From contig CAMWIM010000011.1 of assembly GCA_947174335.1 (NCBI GenBank), positions 1 through 47,002 of the forward strand: 47,002 nt of DNA. Reading direction: 5' to 3'. Of the stretch, positions 1 through 7,809 are shown in pieces. The position numbers were made by a program, and so were the translations under genes. Origin of the DNA: an uncultured Porphyromonadaceae bacterium (lineage in GTDB: Bacteria; Bacteroidota; Bacteroidia; Bacteroidales; Muribaculaceae). The notes beneath the pieces are model-generated. The model had not been told where the DNA came from. It saw nothing but the letters and a program-made list of their open reading frames with translations, and ran no database searches. Within the stretch, counting starts at the first letter, position 1, and the number at the start of each line of letters is the position of its first letter.

Positions 1-38
1 CCCTTGCAAGATATTTTTTTAAATGAAAAAATGAATAC

Positions 39-821
39 TTATTTCAGTTTGGCGAGTGCGTCAACATAGCTTGAAATAACACGATCATAGAGATTTTTAT
101 ATGATTTGCGGGCACTCAAATGATAGCTGTTGATGAGTAATGTTTCGGCTTCTTTGTCATACCAAACAAAGTCATTAACTTTTTTGGCGTTGGGATATAC
201 CCAATCTCTGATTGCACTCAATATAACACCACGACCATCACAGCAAACAATGATATTGGCGTTGAGAAGTTTTACCTGCTTGACAAGGAATTCCTTATAG
301 TCTTCCATTGCCTGAGAAATCTCGGAAAAACTTGAGGTCGAACCGCCGGGCTGTTTCTTCACATTGATTTTTGCCACAGCAGCCTTATCCCAGTCTGCCA
401 TAAGTTTTTCCATTGGTTCTTCTTTATTGAATTTTGCAGCATGTTTTTCTGATGAGTGAAGCAATCCCGAAGTGATAAAAAGCATCGCCTTGAGGAACTT
501 ATGAGTAGGTATAATTCCCTTATCGGGGTCAAAAGACATTACAACTCGTGAATCGTATGGATTTTTGGGGTCGTTGAGTTCCTTGGCGACAAAAAGTATT
601 CTTTTGTCGGAGTTATTCCAGATGTCCTCTTCGTTACCAGAGAGACGTTCGTGGTACGTATTACCATCTGAGCCTATAAATGGTTTTATACCACCTTTAT
701 AGGCAACGCCATCGGTTTCAATCTTTTCTTTCCCATTTTTGATAGAGAGATTTTCCCATTCTTCGAGAATTTGATCATTCTCTTGATGAGTGTAGTTCTT
801 TTTTGTTTTTTGAAACTTCAT
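39..821 (-). CDS. Unknown protein, possibly uracil-DNA-glycosylase-like fold
   Basis: A 260-residue cytoplasmic protein with no signal peptide or membrane segment. I do not recognise it firmly. Three stretches have the rhythm of the uracil-DNA-glycosylase superfamily: a strand reading ILFVAKELNDP near residue 75, a strand reading NIIVCCDG near residue 190 and a late NSYHLSAR near residue 230 that could stand for the HP(S/A) loop. This is a resemblance by eye, without catalytic residues I can assign. The start lies 6 bp after the stop of the upstream lipoprotein gene, so the two are probably co-transcribed and translationally coupled. The pair is more AT-rich than the core genes to the right, which suggests an accessory origin. 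Confidence 0.75.
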   Translation of the reverse strand: MKFQKTKKNYTHQENDQILEEWENLSIKNGKEKIETDGVAYKGGIKPFIGSDGNTYHERLSGNEEDIWNNSDKRILFVAKELNDPKNPYDSRVVMSFDPDKGIIPTHKFLKAMLFITSGLLHSSEKHAAKFNKEEPMEKLMADWDKAAVAKINVKKQPGGSTSSFSEISQAMEDYKEFLVKQVKLLNANIIVCCDGRGVILSAIRDWVYPNAKKVNDFVWYDKEAETLLINSYHLSARKSYKNLYDRVISSYVDALAKLK

Positions 822-827
822 AGTTTT

Positions 828-2486
828 TTAATTTAATGGAACAATAGTTGTAAATTGCATTTCGGGAGCCTTAACTTCGTTAACAGCCTCACCGGTGGTG
901 ATGTCGATGTAGATATTCACTTTATTGCTTGTTGCAGGATCGGCACCGGTGTATGTTATAATGCCGTTTTCGTAACCTTCATATTTAACGAAGTCGGGTA
1001 GAGAGACGTTAAATTTGACGAAGCCAGCTTCTTCATTGTTAATATCTAACCAATGGATCCCGAGGTTTTTCATATTATCTTTATCGAAATACCAGAGCTT
1101 GTCTTGATACTCAATGTTATATGTTTTAACAGCATAACCTAATTTTTTTATCATTTGCCAATAGTTATCTTTTATATTAAATCGAGTAAGCCATGATATA
1201 TCATCTTGATCTGTAAATATTAGATAAATATTATAATTATTATAAATAGGTTTATTAATATTCCTAAAATCAGTAAAGAAGAATTTCGGATAATAAAAAT
1301 ACTCTCTTAATATATTAAAATCCATATCAACTTCAAGTTTAGCAATTTCTGCTAGATTATATTCTCCCGGATTATTTCCCGGAGTTATCTTGAAAATAGA
1401 AGGCAATAAAGCGTTAGTTTCAGTTGCAATTTTATTTAAATTCTTTCTTTCAGAAATATCTTTAGTATAAAAACGTTTGTAATCAGATTTGTATTTACAA
1501 AGTAATTCGTAACTTTGCCACGTAATTAAATAAAAAGAATTCTCATCCAATATAGTACTAACAAAATCATCATAAGATAGATAATCCGACAACTTCCATT
1601 TAAAATCTGAATACTCACCAATTTCAAGACCTTCTACTGGAATTTCCTCAGGAAAATTGACCCTTGTTTTTTTAAATAAGTCCCACATATCAATTGTTGT
1701 GAATCCGGAATGGGGATAGCCAAAATAAACGTTATAACCATCCGTTTGCCCAATTATTCCGTTGTCGGTAACGATATATTCGTGTGCGTCATTGAACAAA
1801 TTGTCCACCCCATCACCAGTGGTAATTTGTTCAAAAGAAGCATCATCAGATGAAAGATTGAATTTATATGCAGCCCTATCTATAAAATACAAATCACCAC
1901 GGTTTGATTCAACAAAATTACCTTTGAGCTTCCAAGCAAAATAATGTTCGAGAATTTCGTCTTTGATATTATCAACACACCAAATTTTACCGTCAGATTT
2001 TCTAACAAGAAGGTGTTTGTATGGCACATCTTGTTTGATCCAGCGACCTTCTTCGTTTTCCTCATTATATTCCCATTTATCAGAAACTTCGTCACCATCA
2101 CGGTCGTAATATGAGCAATCAACAACCAACAGATAGTTTTTTGTCAGGTTAAAAAGCTCTTCAGGGACAATACGTAGTTTTTCTTCATGTTCCAGTCGAT
2201 TGCCTAACGTATCGGTAGTGAAATAAACAGCAACTGCCGAAATATTGCCGTTGGCATCAATCTTATACATCCCCGAAGAAAGGTATTCGCCTTCGATTGC
2301 GCGAGAAGAGTCTCCGGTTTTGAGTCCGACCGATACAGCACCGGATAGATCCATACGACCAATTTTCAACTTGTTGTAATTGACTTCAGGCATATCCGGT
2401 CCATCACCTTTGTCAGAACAACCGGTTGTGATAAACAGCCCGATTAATGCGATTAAACACGCATAGAGTAGTTTGAAATTTTTCAT
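828..2486 (-). CDS. Unknown lipoprotein, 552 residues
   Basis: The N-terminus is a lipoprotein signal: a Lys start, a hydrophobic stretch and a lipobox ending ITTGC with the acylated Cys at residue 23, followed by Ser-Asp-Lys. It is therefore expected in the periplasm-facing or surface membrane leaflet. The rest is rich in aromatic residues, Asp and Asn, with repeated short beta-type segments (for example around residues 205-260 and 430-500) that could form a propeller-like domain; no family is recognised. The central part of the gene is strikingly AT-rich. It follows the structured non-coding stretch at 2543-2862 with no clear promoter of its own between the hairpin and the start, and is followed after 6 bp by the 260-residue gene. 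Confidence 0.8.
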   Translation of the reverse strand: MKNFKLLYACLIALIGLFITTGCSDKGDGPDMPEVNYNKLKIGRMDLSGAVSVGLKTGDSSRAIEGEYLSSGMYKIDANGNISAVAVYFTTDTLGNRLEHEEKLRIVPEELFNLTKNYLLVVDCSYYDRDGDEVSDKWEYNEENEEGRWIKQDVPYKHLLVRKSDGKIWCVDNIKDEILEHYFAWKLKGNFVESNRGDLYFIDRAAYKFNLSSDDASFEQITTGDGVDNLFNDAHEYIVTDNGIIGQTDGYNVYFGYPHSGFTTIDMWDLFKKTRVNFPEEIPVEGLEIGEYSDFKWKLSDYLSYDDFVSTILDENSFYLITWQSYELLCKYKSDYKRFYTKDISERKNLNKIATETNALLPSIFKITPGNNPGEYNLAEIAKLEVDMDFNILREYFYYPKFFFTDFRNINKPIYNNYNIYLIFTDQDDISWLTRFNIKDNYWQMIKKLGYAVKTYNIEYQDKLWYFDKDNMKNLGIHWLDINNEEAGFVKFNVSLPDFVKYEGYENGIITYTGADPATSNKVNIYIDITTGEAVNEVKAPEMQFTTIVPLN

Positions 2487-2542
2487 ATTTGATTTCCGTT
2501 TGCTTCAGGGCTCACAACATCAGCATTAGATTAGTTTATTAT

Positions 2543-2647
2543 GTTAAAAAATATAAAGCGTGAGAGCCAACTTGTTGCTCGTTCAGCTATCAGAGGCTCT
2601 GGTATAGCCCATCTCAGTTAAACGAACAAACTTGCAGAGCCTCACGC
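2543..2647 (-). terminator. Long terminator-like hairpin with T-rich tail
   Basis: On the minus strand the perfect outer stem 2641-2647 with 2558-2564 closes a long imperfect helix and is followed by TTTATATTTTTT. The helix can refold: GAGGCTCTG and CAGAGCCTC within it form a perfect, mutually exclusive 9-bp stem. It lies 57 nt before the lipoprotein start, so it either ends an independent RNA or attenuates the operon. Confidence 0.55.
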
Positions 2648-2862
2648 AGAATATATGCAGATACATCAAACTCAACCACTCGCGCGGTCAAGATTGATAG
2701 AATATACATATCCACAAGGCATCTACTGTTTGCTACATTCCTGACTGAGATTGAAATTTACCAGATTTCTGATAGCCAAGAAAGAGCGTAAGTAAACGCT
2801 TTTCTAAAATGTAATACAACCCACCCACTTAGCCCTCAGAAGGCTCCGCAGAGGATTGTAAG
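2543..2862 (-). ncRNA. Candidate structured RNA or long leader, family unknown
   Basis: About 380 bases upstream of the lipoprotein gene carry no protein gene but strong minus-strand folding potential. A rod-like hairpin spans 2558-2647: outer stem GCGTGAG/CTCACGC, an internal loop, then about 15 pairs with wobbles, followed by a T-rich run. A second hairpin at 2671-2692 is closed by a GCGA tetraloop (GNRA type) and can be extended by pairing 2653-2659 with 2705-2711. A Bacteroidetes -7 element lies just upstream at 2865-2872. The RNA would be roughly 310-320 nt. It lacks the RNase P and tmRNA hallmarks I know. It could be a 6S-like RNA or a regulatory leader; neither is shown. Confidence 0.45.
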
Positions 2863-2864
2863 TG

Positions 2865-2895
2865 CAAATTTACAAATAATTTTTCAAATTTCACA
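2865..2895 (-). promoter_or_regulatory. Candidate promoter for the structured RNA
   Basis: The minus strand reads TGTG, 19 nt, TAAATTTG, matching the Bacteroidetes consensus at -7 exactly and at -33 with one mismatch. Transcription would start near 2857. Confidence 0.5.
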
Positions 2896-2980
2896 TATCC
2901 CTCTGATTTTTGGGGAGTTCATCATCGTCGTCGACGACCCTTCCATAAAAACTCCTGTCCTCCTGTTCTACTGTCCAAAA

Positions 2981-3012
2981 ATAAAAAACGGATGGCGAAA
3001 TTCGCCACCCGT
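2981..3012 (-). terminator. Intrinsic terminator of the carboxyltransferase gene
   Basis: On the minus strand CGG plus TGGCG pair with CGCCA plus CCG around a short loop, followed by TTTTTTATTTTT. It lies 25 bp after the stop codon at 3037. Confidence 0.85.
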
Positions 3013-3036
3013 CCTATACATATTTATTAATGTGTA

Positions 3037-4917
3037 TTATTCAAATTCGATGAGAATCTGGTCAGCATTAACAACTTCATCAGGAGCTACAAACACGCGT
3101 TTAACAGTGCCCTCGATTTCAGAGTTAACATCATTTTCCATCTTCATTGCTTCATAAACCAAGATGAGCTGACCCTTCTTAACCTGATCGCCCGGTTTAA
3201 CATTTACCGAGATGATGCGGCCACCCATCATTGCTTTTTGAGTAGGACCGGTGATCGGAGCATCTTCAACAACAGTTTCCTCAACTTTTACCTCAGCTTC
3301 GGCGGGTGCTTCAGCTGCTTTCTTGGCATCATACTCTTCTTGACGGCGGTTGCGGAGGAATTTAACAGCAACAGTGGGGAGAAGTTCAAGGAGAAGTTCT
3401 TCTTCACGGTTAGAAGCAAGTTTTACGCCGCCCAATTCAGCAACTTCAGGATTTTCAGGACGTTTGTAGTTTGAAGTATCGTATGGGCGTTCGGTAGCGT
3501 CACCGGTGATTTTACGACGGAATTCGGGGTCAACCGGAGCCGGAGTCTTACCATATTCACCCTTGACGAGAGAGATAAACTGGTTTGAAGCGTTTGAATA
3601 ATCAGGATTACCTTTCTTACGGTCAATTGCAAGATTTACCGCCTGAGCACCAACAATCTGGCTGGTCGGAGTCACAAGGGGTACCAGACCTGCATCACGA
3701 CGAACTTTAGGAATCAAGCGCATTGCATCGTCGAGAAGTTCGCTTGCATTGAGTGCCTTAAGCTGAGCAACCATATTTGAATACATACCGCCGGGGACCT
3801 CTGCTTCTTTAACGAGAAGGTTGGGTTTGGGGAATCCGAAGTAGTCTTCGATAGCGTGACAAGCGTCGAGGAGAGCTTCTTCGTCAAGATTTTTAGCAGC
3901 TGCGATTGCAGTGTCAAAGAGTGCATCAACCTCGGTAGGAAGTGTATCGGTAAGGGGATCGAAGTGTTTGGGGAATTTGTCTTTGTTAAGGTCAAATTCA
4001 GCAAGGTCGCGACGAGTTTGTTCGAGTTCAGCGCGGATTTTGCCGACAGCTTCCATATTACATTCAACCTCGACACCGAGTTTTTTACAGAATACATAGA
4101 TGAGTTCGATTGCCGGAGCAGCCGAGCCACCACCAAACCACCAGATATTGGTGTCAAGAATGTCAACACCGTTGATGATTGCCATTAAAGATGATGCAAG
4201 ACCATAGCCGGGAGTACAATGGGTGTGGAAATCAACGGGAACCTTAACATTTGCTTTGAGTTTTCCGATGATTGAAGCGGCACGTAGCGGATTAACCAAT
4301 CCTGCCATATCTTTGAGGGTGATGATTTTTGCACCGAGGCGTTCCATTTCAACAGCCTTGTTTACAAAATATTCATCGGTGAAGATCTTTTTAGGTTCTT
4401 CGGGCTTTTTACCAAAAAGACGGGCAAAGAAACCGGGCTTTTCAGCAGGAGCTTCATCTTTGGGGTCAACAGTGTAGCAAACAGCACCATCAGCGATTCC
4501 GCCAAGATTGTTGATCATTTTGATTGACTCCTTCACATTATCTATATCGTTGAGTGCATCAAAAATACGCATTACGTTCAAACCGTTAGCAATAGCTTCT
4601 TTATAGAAACCTTCAAGCACATAGTCGGGATAAGGAACATATCCAAAAAGATTACGTCCGCGTGACAAAGCCGAAAGAAGCGATTTACCTTTCATTGCCT
4701 TTGAAACAGTGCGAAGACGATTCCATGGTGATTCATCAAGGTAACGCATTACAGAGTCGGGAACGGCTCCGCCCCAAACTTCCATGATATAAAATCCTGC
4801 ATTCTCATACAATGGTAACAGACGGTCGATGTTTGCCTGTTTCATACGAGTTGCAAATAGCGACTGTTGTCCGTCGCGAAGAGTTAGATCTCTGATCTGC
4901 AATTTTCTTGTTGCCAT
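3037..4917 (-). CDS. Biotin-containing carboxyltransferase (PycB/OadA family)
   Basis: A 626-residue protein with two parts. Residues 1 to about 460 are the TIM-barrel carboxyltransferase plus conserved carboxylase domain: RDLTLRDGQQSLFATRM near the start, MRIFDALND near 116-124, LKDMAGL near 201-207 and DFHTHCTPGYG with metal-binding histidines. Residues about 555-626 are a biotinyl domain with the AMKM site, biotin Lys at 592. The family moves a carboxyl group between biotin and pyruvate/oxaloacetate, or methylmalonyl-CoA in 5S transcarboxylases; the sequence alone does not fix the substrate. The biotin carboxylase partner is not in this window. Residues about 153-178 form a lysine- and proline-rich insertion in the barrel. 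The gene stands alone with its own promoter and terminator. Confidence 0.93.
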   Translation of the reverse strand: MATRKLQIRDLTLRDGQQSLFATRMKQANIDRLLPLYENAGFYIMEVWGGAVPDSVMRYLDESPWNRLRTVSKAMKGKSLLSALSRGRNLFGYVPYPDYVLEGFYKEAIANGLNVMRIFDALNDIDNVKESIKMINNLGGIADGAVCYTVDPKDEAPAEKPGFFARLFGKKPEEPKKIFTDEYFVNKAVEMERLGAKIITLKDMAGLVNPLRAASIIGKLKANVKVPVDFHTHCTPGYGLASSLMAIINGVDILDTNIWWFGGGSAAPAIELIYVFCKKLGVEVECNMEAVGKIRAELEQTRRDLAEFDLNKDKFPKHFDPLTDTLPTEVDALFDTAIAAAKNLDEEALLDACHAIEDYFGFPKPNLLVKEAEVPGGMYSNMVAQLKALNASELLDDAMRLIPKVRRDAGLVPLVTPTSQIVGAQAVNLAIDRKKGNPDYSNASNQFISLVKGEYGKTPAPVDPEFRRKITGDATERPYDTSNYKRPENPEVAELGGVKLASNREEELLLELLPTVAVKFLRNRRQEEYDAKKAAEAPAEAEVKVEETVVEDAPITGPTQKAMMGGRIISVNVKPGDQVKKGQLILVYEAMKMENDVNSEIEGTVKRVFVAPDEVVNADQILIEFE

Positions 4918-4984
4918 AAATGTTAGATTAGGTTTTTTAAGCCCGATTAATCGGGGAAATTTGTTATTATGGAGGTTAACTCCA

Positions 4985-5016
4985 CAAAAATAGATATATT
5001 TTTTTTATTAAAGAAA
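4985..5016 (-). promoter_or_regulatory. Promoter of the carboxyltransferase gene
   Basis: The minus strand reads TTTC, 20 nt, TATTTTTG, a good Bacteroidetes match. The predicted 5' leader (about 60 nt) holds two inverted repeats, GGAGGTTAACTCC at 4971-4983 and the perfect palindrome CCCGATTAATCGGG at 4942-4955, which could be operators or small RNA hairpins. The 335-bp gap 4918-5252 otherwise holds only the divergent promoter at 5169-5200. Confidence 0.6.
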
Positions 5017-5168
5017 TTTTTCGTTATTTTTTTTCGGTTTATTACATAAAACATCACTTTGACTCATCTTTAAGCCATTACCATCACTGAGTTTAATCCG
5101 TTAAAAATGTTAAATAATTTAATTTCAGAATTATTTTTGGGGTATTTTGTAAAAAAACAAGAAAAAAT

Positions 5169-5200
5169 GTTGTCCAGTTTTATTTTTTATATTACCTTTG
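5169..5200 (+). promoter_or_regulatory. Promoter of the small acidic lipoprotein gene
   Basis: GTTG at 5169-5172, 20 nt, TACCTTTG at 5193-5200. This fits the Bacteroidetes TTTG-N19-21-TAnnTTTG pattern and predicts a start near 5207 with a leader of about 45 nt. Confidence 0.75.
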
Positions 5201-5252
5201 CGCTGTTTTTGAAGCTCAAATTATTGTTTTATTATTTAATTATTACAAGAAA

Positions 5253-5450
5253 ATGAAAAAATTAGTTTTATCTTTCGCTGTAATCGCAGGTATGACTCTC
5301 TTCGCTTGTGGTTCTTCTGACAAAGCAGCTGAAGCTACTGACACTGTTGCAGCTGAAGCTACTGAAGTAGTAGAAGAAGCAGTTGTTGCTGTTGACTCTA
5401 TCGCTCCCGATTCAGTAGAAGTTGTAGCTGCTGACGTTGTAGCTGAATAA
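5253..5450 (+). CDS. Tiny acidic lipoprotein, 65 residues
   Basis: The start MKKLVLSFAVIAGMTLFAC is a lipoprotein signal with the acylated Cys at residue 19. The mature part is only about 47 residues and made almost entirely of Ala, Val, Glu, Asp, Ser and Thr in repeated AAEAT/EVVE/DSVEVV-like segments; a single Lys remains. It is therefore very acidic and probably unstructured or helical, anchored in a membrane. No family is recognised. It has a good promoter and a strong terminator immediately after it, so it is likely expressed as a short, possibly abundant message. An antisense reading frame over it is a codon-bias shadow. Confidence 0.8.
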   Translation: MKKLVLSFAVIAGMTLFACGSSDKAAEATDTVAAEATEVVEEAVVAVDSIAPDSVEVVAADVVAE

Positions 5451-5486
5451 TTTAGCACAACTCTTTAAACAGCACACATAAAAAAG

Positions 5487-5513
5487 CCGTCCGTTCAAAC
5501 GGATGGTTTTTTT
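5487..5513 (+). terminator. Intrinsic terminator after the small lipoprotein
   Basis: CCGTCCGT (5487-5494) pairs with ACGGATGG (5499-5506), one G-T pair, followed by seven T. The A-run just before the stem (5480-5485) could also serve the opposite strand. It lies only 31 bp before the porin start at 5545. Confidence 0.85.
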
Positions 5514-5544
5514 ATTGCCTGTATTTTTTCATTCTCCAATTCTA

Positions 5545-6552
5545 ATGAAACTCCAATCAATATTAACCGCATTTCTCCTTTTCTCCCCTACCCTGCTCTC
5601 GGCAAAAGACTCCGTTAACCTCATCCCCGAGATTCATGGTGTTATCAGAACACGCCTTGAAGTGGAAACCGACGGATGGGTCAACCGCTTTCAGGTCAGA
5701 AACGCCCGACTGAATGTAGGCGGGAAAGTCGCGCCCGTAATCAGCTATTTCGTTCAGTTTGATGCCTGCGACCGGGGTAAAATGACCTTTCTCGATGCGT
5801 GGGGACGATTTGACATCACAAAATCAGTTTATATTCAGGGCGGACAGTTCCGTCAACCGTTCGGTGTCGACAACTTCCGGCTTCCCGGCGGTTACTACTT
5901 CCCCAACCGTTCTTTCCTCGGCAAAATAATAAACAACTATCGAGGCGTTGGTGTAAAAGCCGGATGGATGCCCGACCAAAGCAAGCTACCGCTCGACATT
6001 CAAGCCGGATTCTTCAACCAGTCGGCAATCGGCGACCACAATGTCTGGGCTAAAACAATGGCGTTTGCCGGTAAAATCACTTGGAAACCGAGAAACATGA
6101 TGTTTTCAACCGGCTACCAAACAATGAAACGGACAACCCACATGCAATATTTCGATGCCACAATCGGATGGGGTAACCGCGGATGGTATGCCGAAGCCGA
6201 ATATATGGGCGTTATTTACAGTCGTGATGGTATCCCTACCTGCCACACATGGAACTCGTTTGTAGTCAAAAACTTCAATGTCAACTGGGGAATCTTTAAG
6301 AAAACAGCCCTAATGGCACGATATGACGGAATGACAAATTATAGCAACGGAACCCTGAATCAAGACGGGCTGTTGTCGGTTACCGAACCACGTCGCCAGC
6401 GAGCAACATTCGGAGGTCAAATTACCTACACATATAAAAAAGTGCATGCCGACCTTCAGCTCAACTATGAAAAATTTTTCTATCCATCAAACGTTGAAGC
6501 CGTTGTCGGGAACCGTGACAAAATCGTTGCCGAGCTTATAATAAAATTTTAA
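5545..6552 (+). CDS. Porin, phosphate-selective porin O/P-like
   Basis: A 335-residue outer-membrane beta-barrel protein. The start at 5545 gives a clean signal peptide (MKLQSILTAFLLFSPTLLSA, cut before KDS); the frame is open to 5503, but that would put the start inside the terminator hairpin and spoil the signal. The body has the family pattern: an early IHGVIRTRLEVE strand, RFQVRNARLNVGG, a segment YFVQFDACDRGKMTFLDAWG, GQFRQPFGVDNFR, then alternating strands to a terminal KIVAELIIKF with the C-terminal Phe typical of outer-membrane proteins. The substrate cannot be told; the family name does not prove phosphate. No clear promoter fits between the preceding terminator and the start, so it may rely on read-through. 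Confidence 0.82.
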   Translation: MKLQSILTAFLLFSPTLLSAKDSVNLIPEIHGVIRTRLEVETDGWVNRFQVRNARLNVGGKVAPVISYFVQFDACDRGKMTFLDAWGRFDITKSVYIQGGQFRQPFGVDNFRLPGGYYFPNRSFLGKIINNYRGVGVKAGWMPDQSKLPLDIQAGFFNQSAIGDHNVWAKTMAFAGKITWKPRNMMFSTGYQTMKRTTHMQYFDATIGWGNRGWYAEAEYMGVIYSRDGIPTCHTWNSFVVKNFNVNWGIFKKTALMARYDGMTNYSNGTLNQDGLLSVTEPRRQRATFGGQITYTYKKVHADLQLNYEKFFYPSNVEAVVGNRDKIVAELIIKF

Positions 6553-6571
6553 CCAGCCGATATAAAGCAAA

Positions 6572-6600
6572 AATCCTGCTCGATTGAGCAGGATTTTTTT
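6572..6600. terminator. Bidirectional terminator between porin and rubredoxin
   Basis: AATCCTGCTC (6572-6581) and GAGCAGGATT (6586-6595) form a perfect 10-bp stem around GATT, with T-runs on the plus strand and an A-run on the other side. Its end touches the rubredoxin stop codon (6599-6601). Confidence 0.88.
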
Positions 6601-6760
6601 ATTCTTGTTTTGAAAACTCATCTTTTCCAACGCCACACAGAGGGCAAACCCAATCATCGGGGAGATCTTCAAACGCTGTTCCGGGTGCAATACCGTTATC
6701 GGGGTCTCCTACTTCGGGGTCATAAACCCACTGACAAACGTCACATACATATTTTTCCAT
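6599..6760 (-). CDS. Rubredoxin, 53 residues
   Basis: Reading the minus strand from the ATG at 6760 gives a 53-residue protein starting [20 protein letters not shown] and ending [16 protein letters not shown]. The two CxxC pairs (C6/C9 and C39/C42) that hold the single iron, and the [16 protein letters not shown] and [12 protein letters not shown] segments, are diagnostic. Rubredoxins carry single electrons in the cytoplasm, in anaerobes often to peroxide- or superoxide-reducing enzymes; the partner here is not visible in the neighbourhood. It lies downstream of the 2H phosphoesterase on the same strand after 89 bp and shares its terminator with the porin on the other strand. Confidence 0.95.
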   Translation of the reverse strand: MEKYVCDVCQWVYDPEVGDPDNGIAPGTAFEDLPDDWVCPLCGVGKDEFSKQE

Positions 6761-6849
6761 AGTTTTATTGTTTTCGTTATTTAATTAAGTTTTATCTTAT
6801 ACCATATAAACACATATATTACCCCGATTGTTCAACTTCAAAATACATT

Positions 6850-7419
6850 TCAGTCTAACTTGCAAACTTTGTAGCAAAAATAGGTTCCCGGAGCGATGTT
6901 GTCATCATCATAATAAAACAAACCGAGCTTGTCAAACCTGAATGTATTATGCGTAAAACGCTGTTTCATTTCACCATAAGCCTTCTGATATGACTCAAAA
7001 CCGGCACCGCCTATGGCAACCGTCATGTGAAAAATATAGTCATCGTCATGCTCGGCAGGACATGGTCCGATTTGTCGGTATAAATCTTCATTCAATTGTT
7101 TTTGAGCCTCAACAAGCTGTGGCGTATCTTTTACATGCACACTGATACATCCCGACTCCAAGCCGTTCAAAACATTTGACGGGAATAAATCAAGACCGAC
7201 AAATTCAACATCAACAGGATGTAATTTCTTTGAAAATTCATCAAAAAACAACTCCATCTTTTCCAATGAAGGAATCGCAAACGGCTGTTTTAATGAAACG
7301 TGCTGTGGCAATCGCGCCATTTCAAAACCTGTGTTCCCAAACCGGTGAGCCTGCAACATAAGTTTTCTTCCGTAGTTTTCAGCATCGGTATCGGCTATCA
7401 GTACTATCGTAGCTTTCAT
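6850..7419 (-). CDS. 2H phosphoesterase superfamily protein (RNA ligase/CPDase-like)
   Basis: A 189-residue cytoplasmic protein with the two H-x-(S/T)-hydrophobic motifs of the 2H superfamily: H40-VSL in the segment LPQHVSLKQPF, and H131-MTV in YIFHMTVAIGG. Such enzymes cleave or form 2',5' or 2',3'-cyclic phosphodiester bonds in RNA or small nucleotides. The actual substrate is unknown. It is the last gene of a tight three-gene operon, 11 bp after the DUF486 protein, which does not explain the role. The length is usual for the LigT/YjcG-type proteins. Confidence 0.8.
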   Translation of the reverse strand: MKATIVLIADTDAENYGRKLMLQAHRFGNTGFEMARLPQHVSLKQPFAIPSLEKMELFFDEFSKKLHPVDVEFVGLDLFPSNVLNGLESGCISVHVKDTPQLVEAQKQLNEDLYRQIGPCPAEHDDDYIFHMTVAIGGAGFESYQKAYGEMKQRFTHNTFRFDKLGLFYYDDDNIAPGTYFCYKVCKLD

Positions 7420-7430
7420 TACTTAGCATT

Positions 7431-7802
7431 TTATTTCATGAATACGAGATAGACTGCACCGATGAGGAGTGCCATAGCGAGGTAGTGGTTCCATCTCAAG
7501 GTGAAGCCTTCAAAGGCTATTAAACTGAAAATGACAAAAACAACAAGCGTAATAACCTCTTGCATCACTTTTAATTGCATCAGAGAAAACGGGCCTCCGT
7601 TACCGTCAAACCCCATTCGGTTCGCTGGCACCTGAAAGCAATATTCAATCAAAGCAATTCCCCACGAAAAAAGTATAACTACAATCAGGGGCCAATTGGT
7701 AGAAACTCCGGTCTGACCCAGTTTCAAATGTCCATACCATGCAAAGGTCATGAACACATTGGCGATTATCAATAATATCAGAGTTGTTACTGCCGGACTC
7801 AT
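7431..7802 (-). CDS. DUF486-type small membrane protein (DMT-like)
   Basis: A 123-residue protein with four hydrophobic helices (about residues 5-25, 35-55, 75-97 and 104-122) and the segments MTFAWYGHLK, IEYCFQVPANRMG and FSLMQLKVMQEVITL that I recognise from the DUF486 family. These resemble half-size drug/metabolite transporter proteins, but transport has not been shown from sequence. The gene is 7 bp after the amidase gene and 11 bp before the 2H phosphoesterase, so the three share one message. Confidence 0.85.
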   Translation of the reverse strand: MSPAVTTLILLIIANVFMTFAWYGHLKLGQTGVSTNWPLIVVILFSWGIALIEYCFQVPANRMGFDGNGGPFSLMQLKVMQEVITLVVFVIFSLIAFEGFTLRWNHYLAMALLIGAVYLVFMK

Positions 7803-7809
7803 CTATTTA

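Noticed and set aside
1762..2125. Short overlapping frames inside the lipoprotein gene
   Set aside because: They have no own signals and fall wholly inside a long convincing coding region; the AT-rich composition explains them.
2543..2862. RNase P RNA or tmRNA
   Set aside because: The RNase P GAGGAAAGTCC and ACAGAA segments and the tmRNA ends are absent on both strands.
5243..5458. Antisense frame over the small lipoprotein rich in Ser, Ala and Thr
   Set aside because: It mirrors the GCT/GAA/GTA codon repeats of the real gene; it has no ribosome site, and the real gene has promoter, lipobox and terminator.
5503..5544. Upstream start for the porin
   Set aside because: It lies within the terminator hairpin and would place 14 residues in front of a complete signal peptide.
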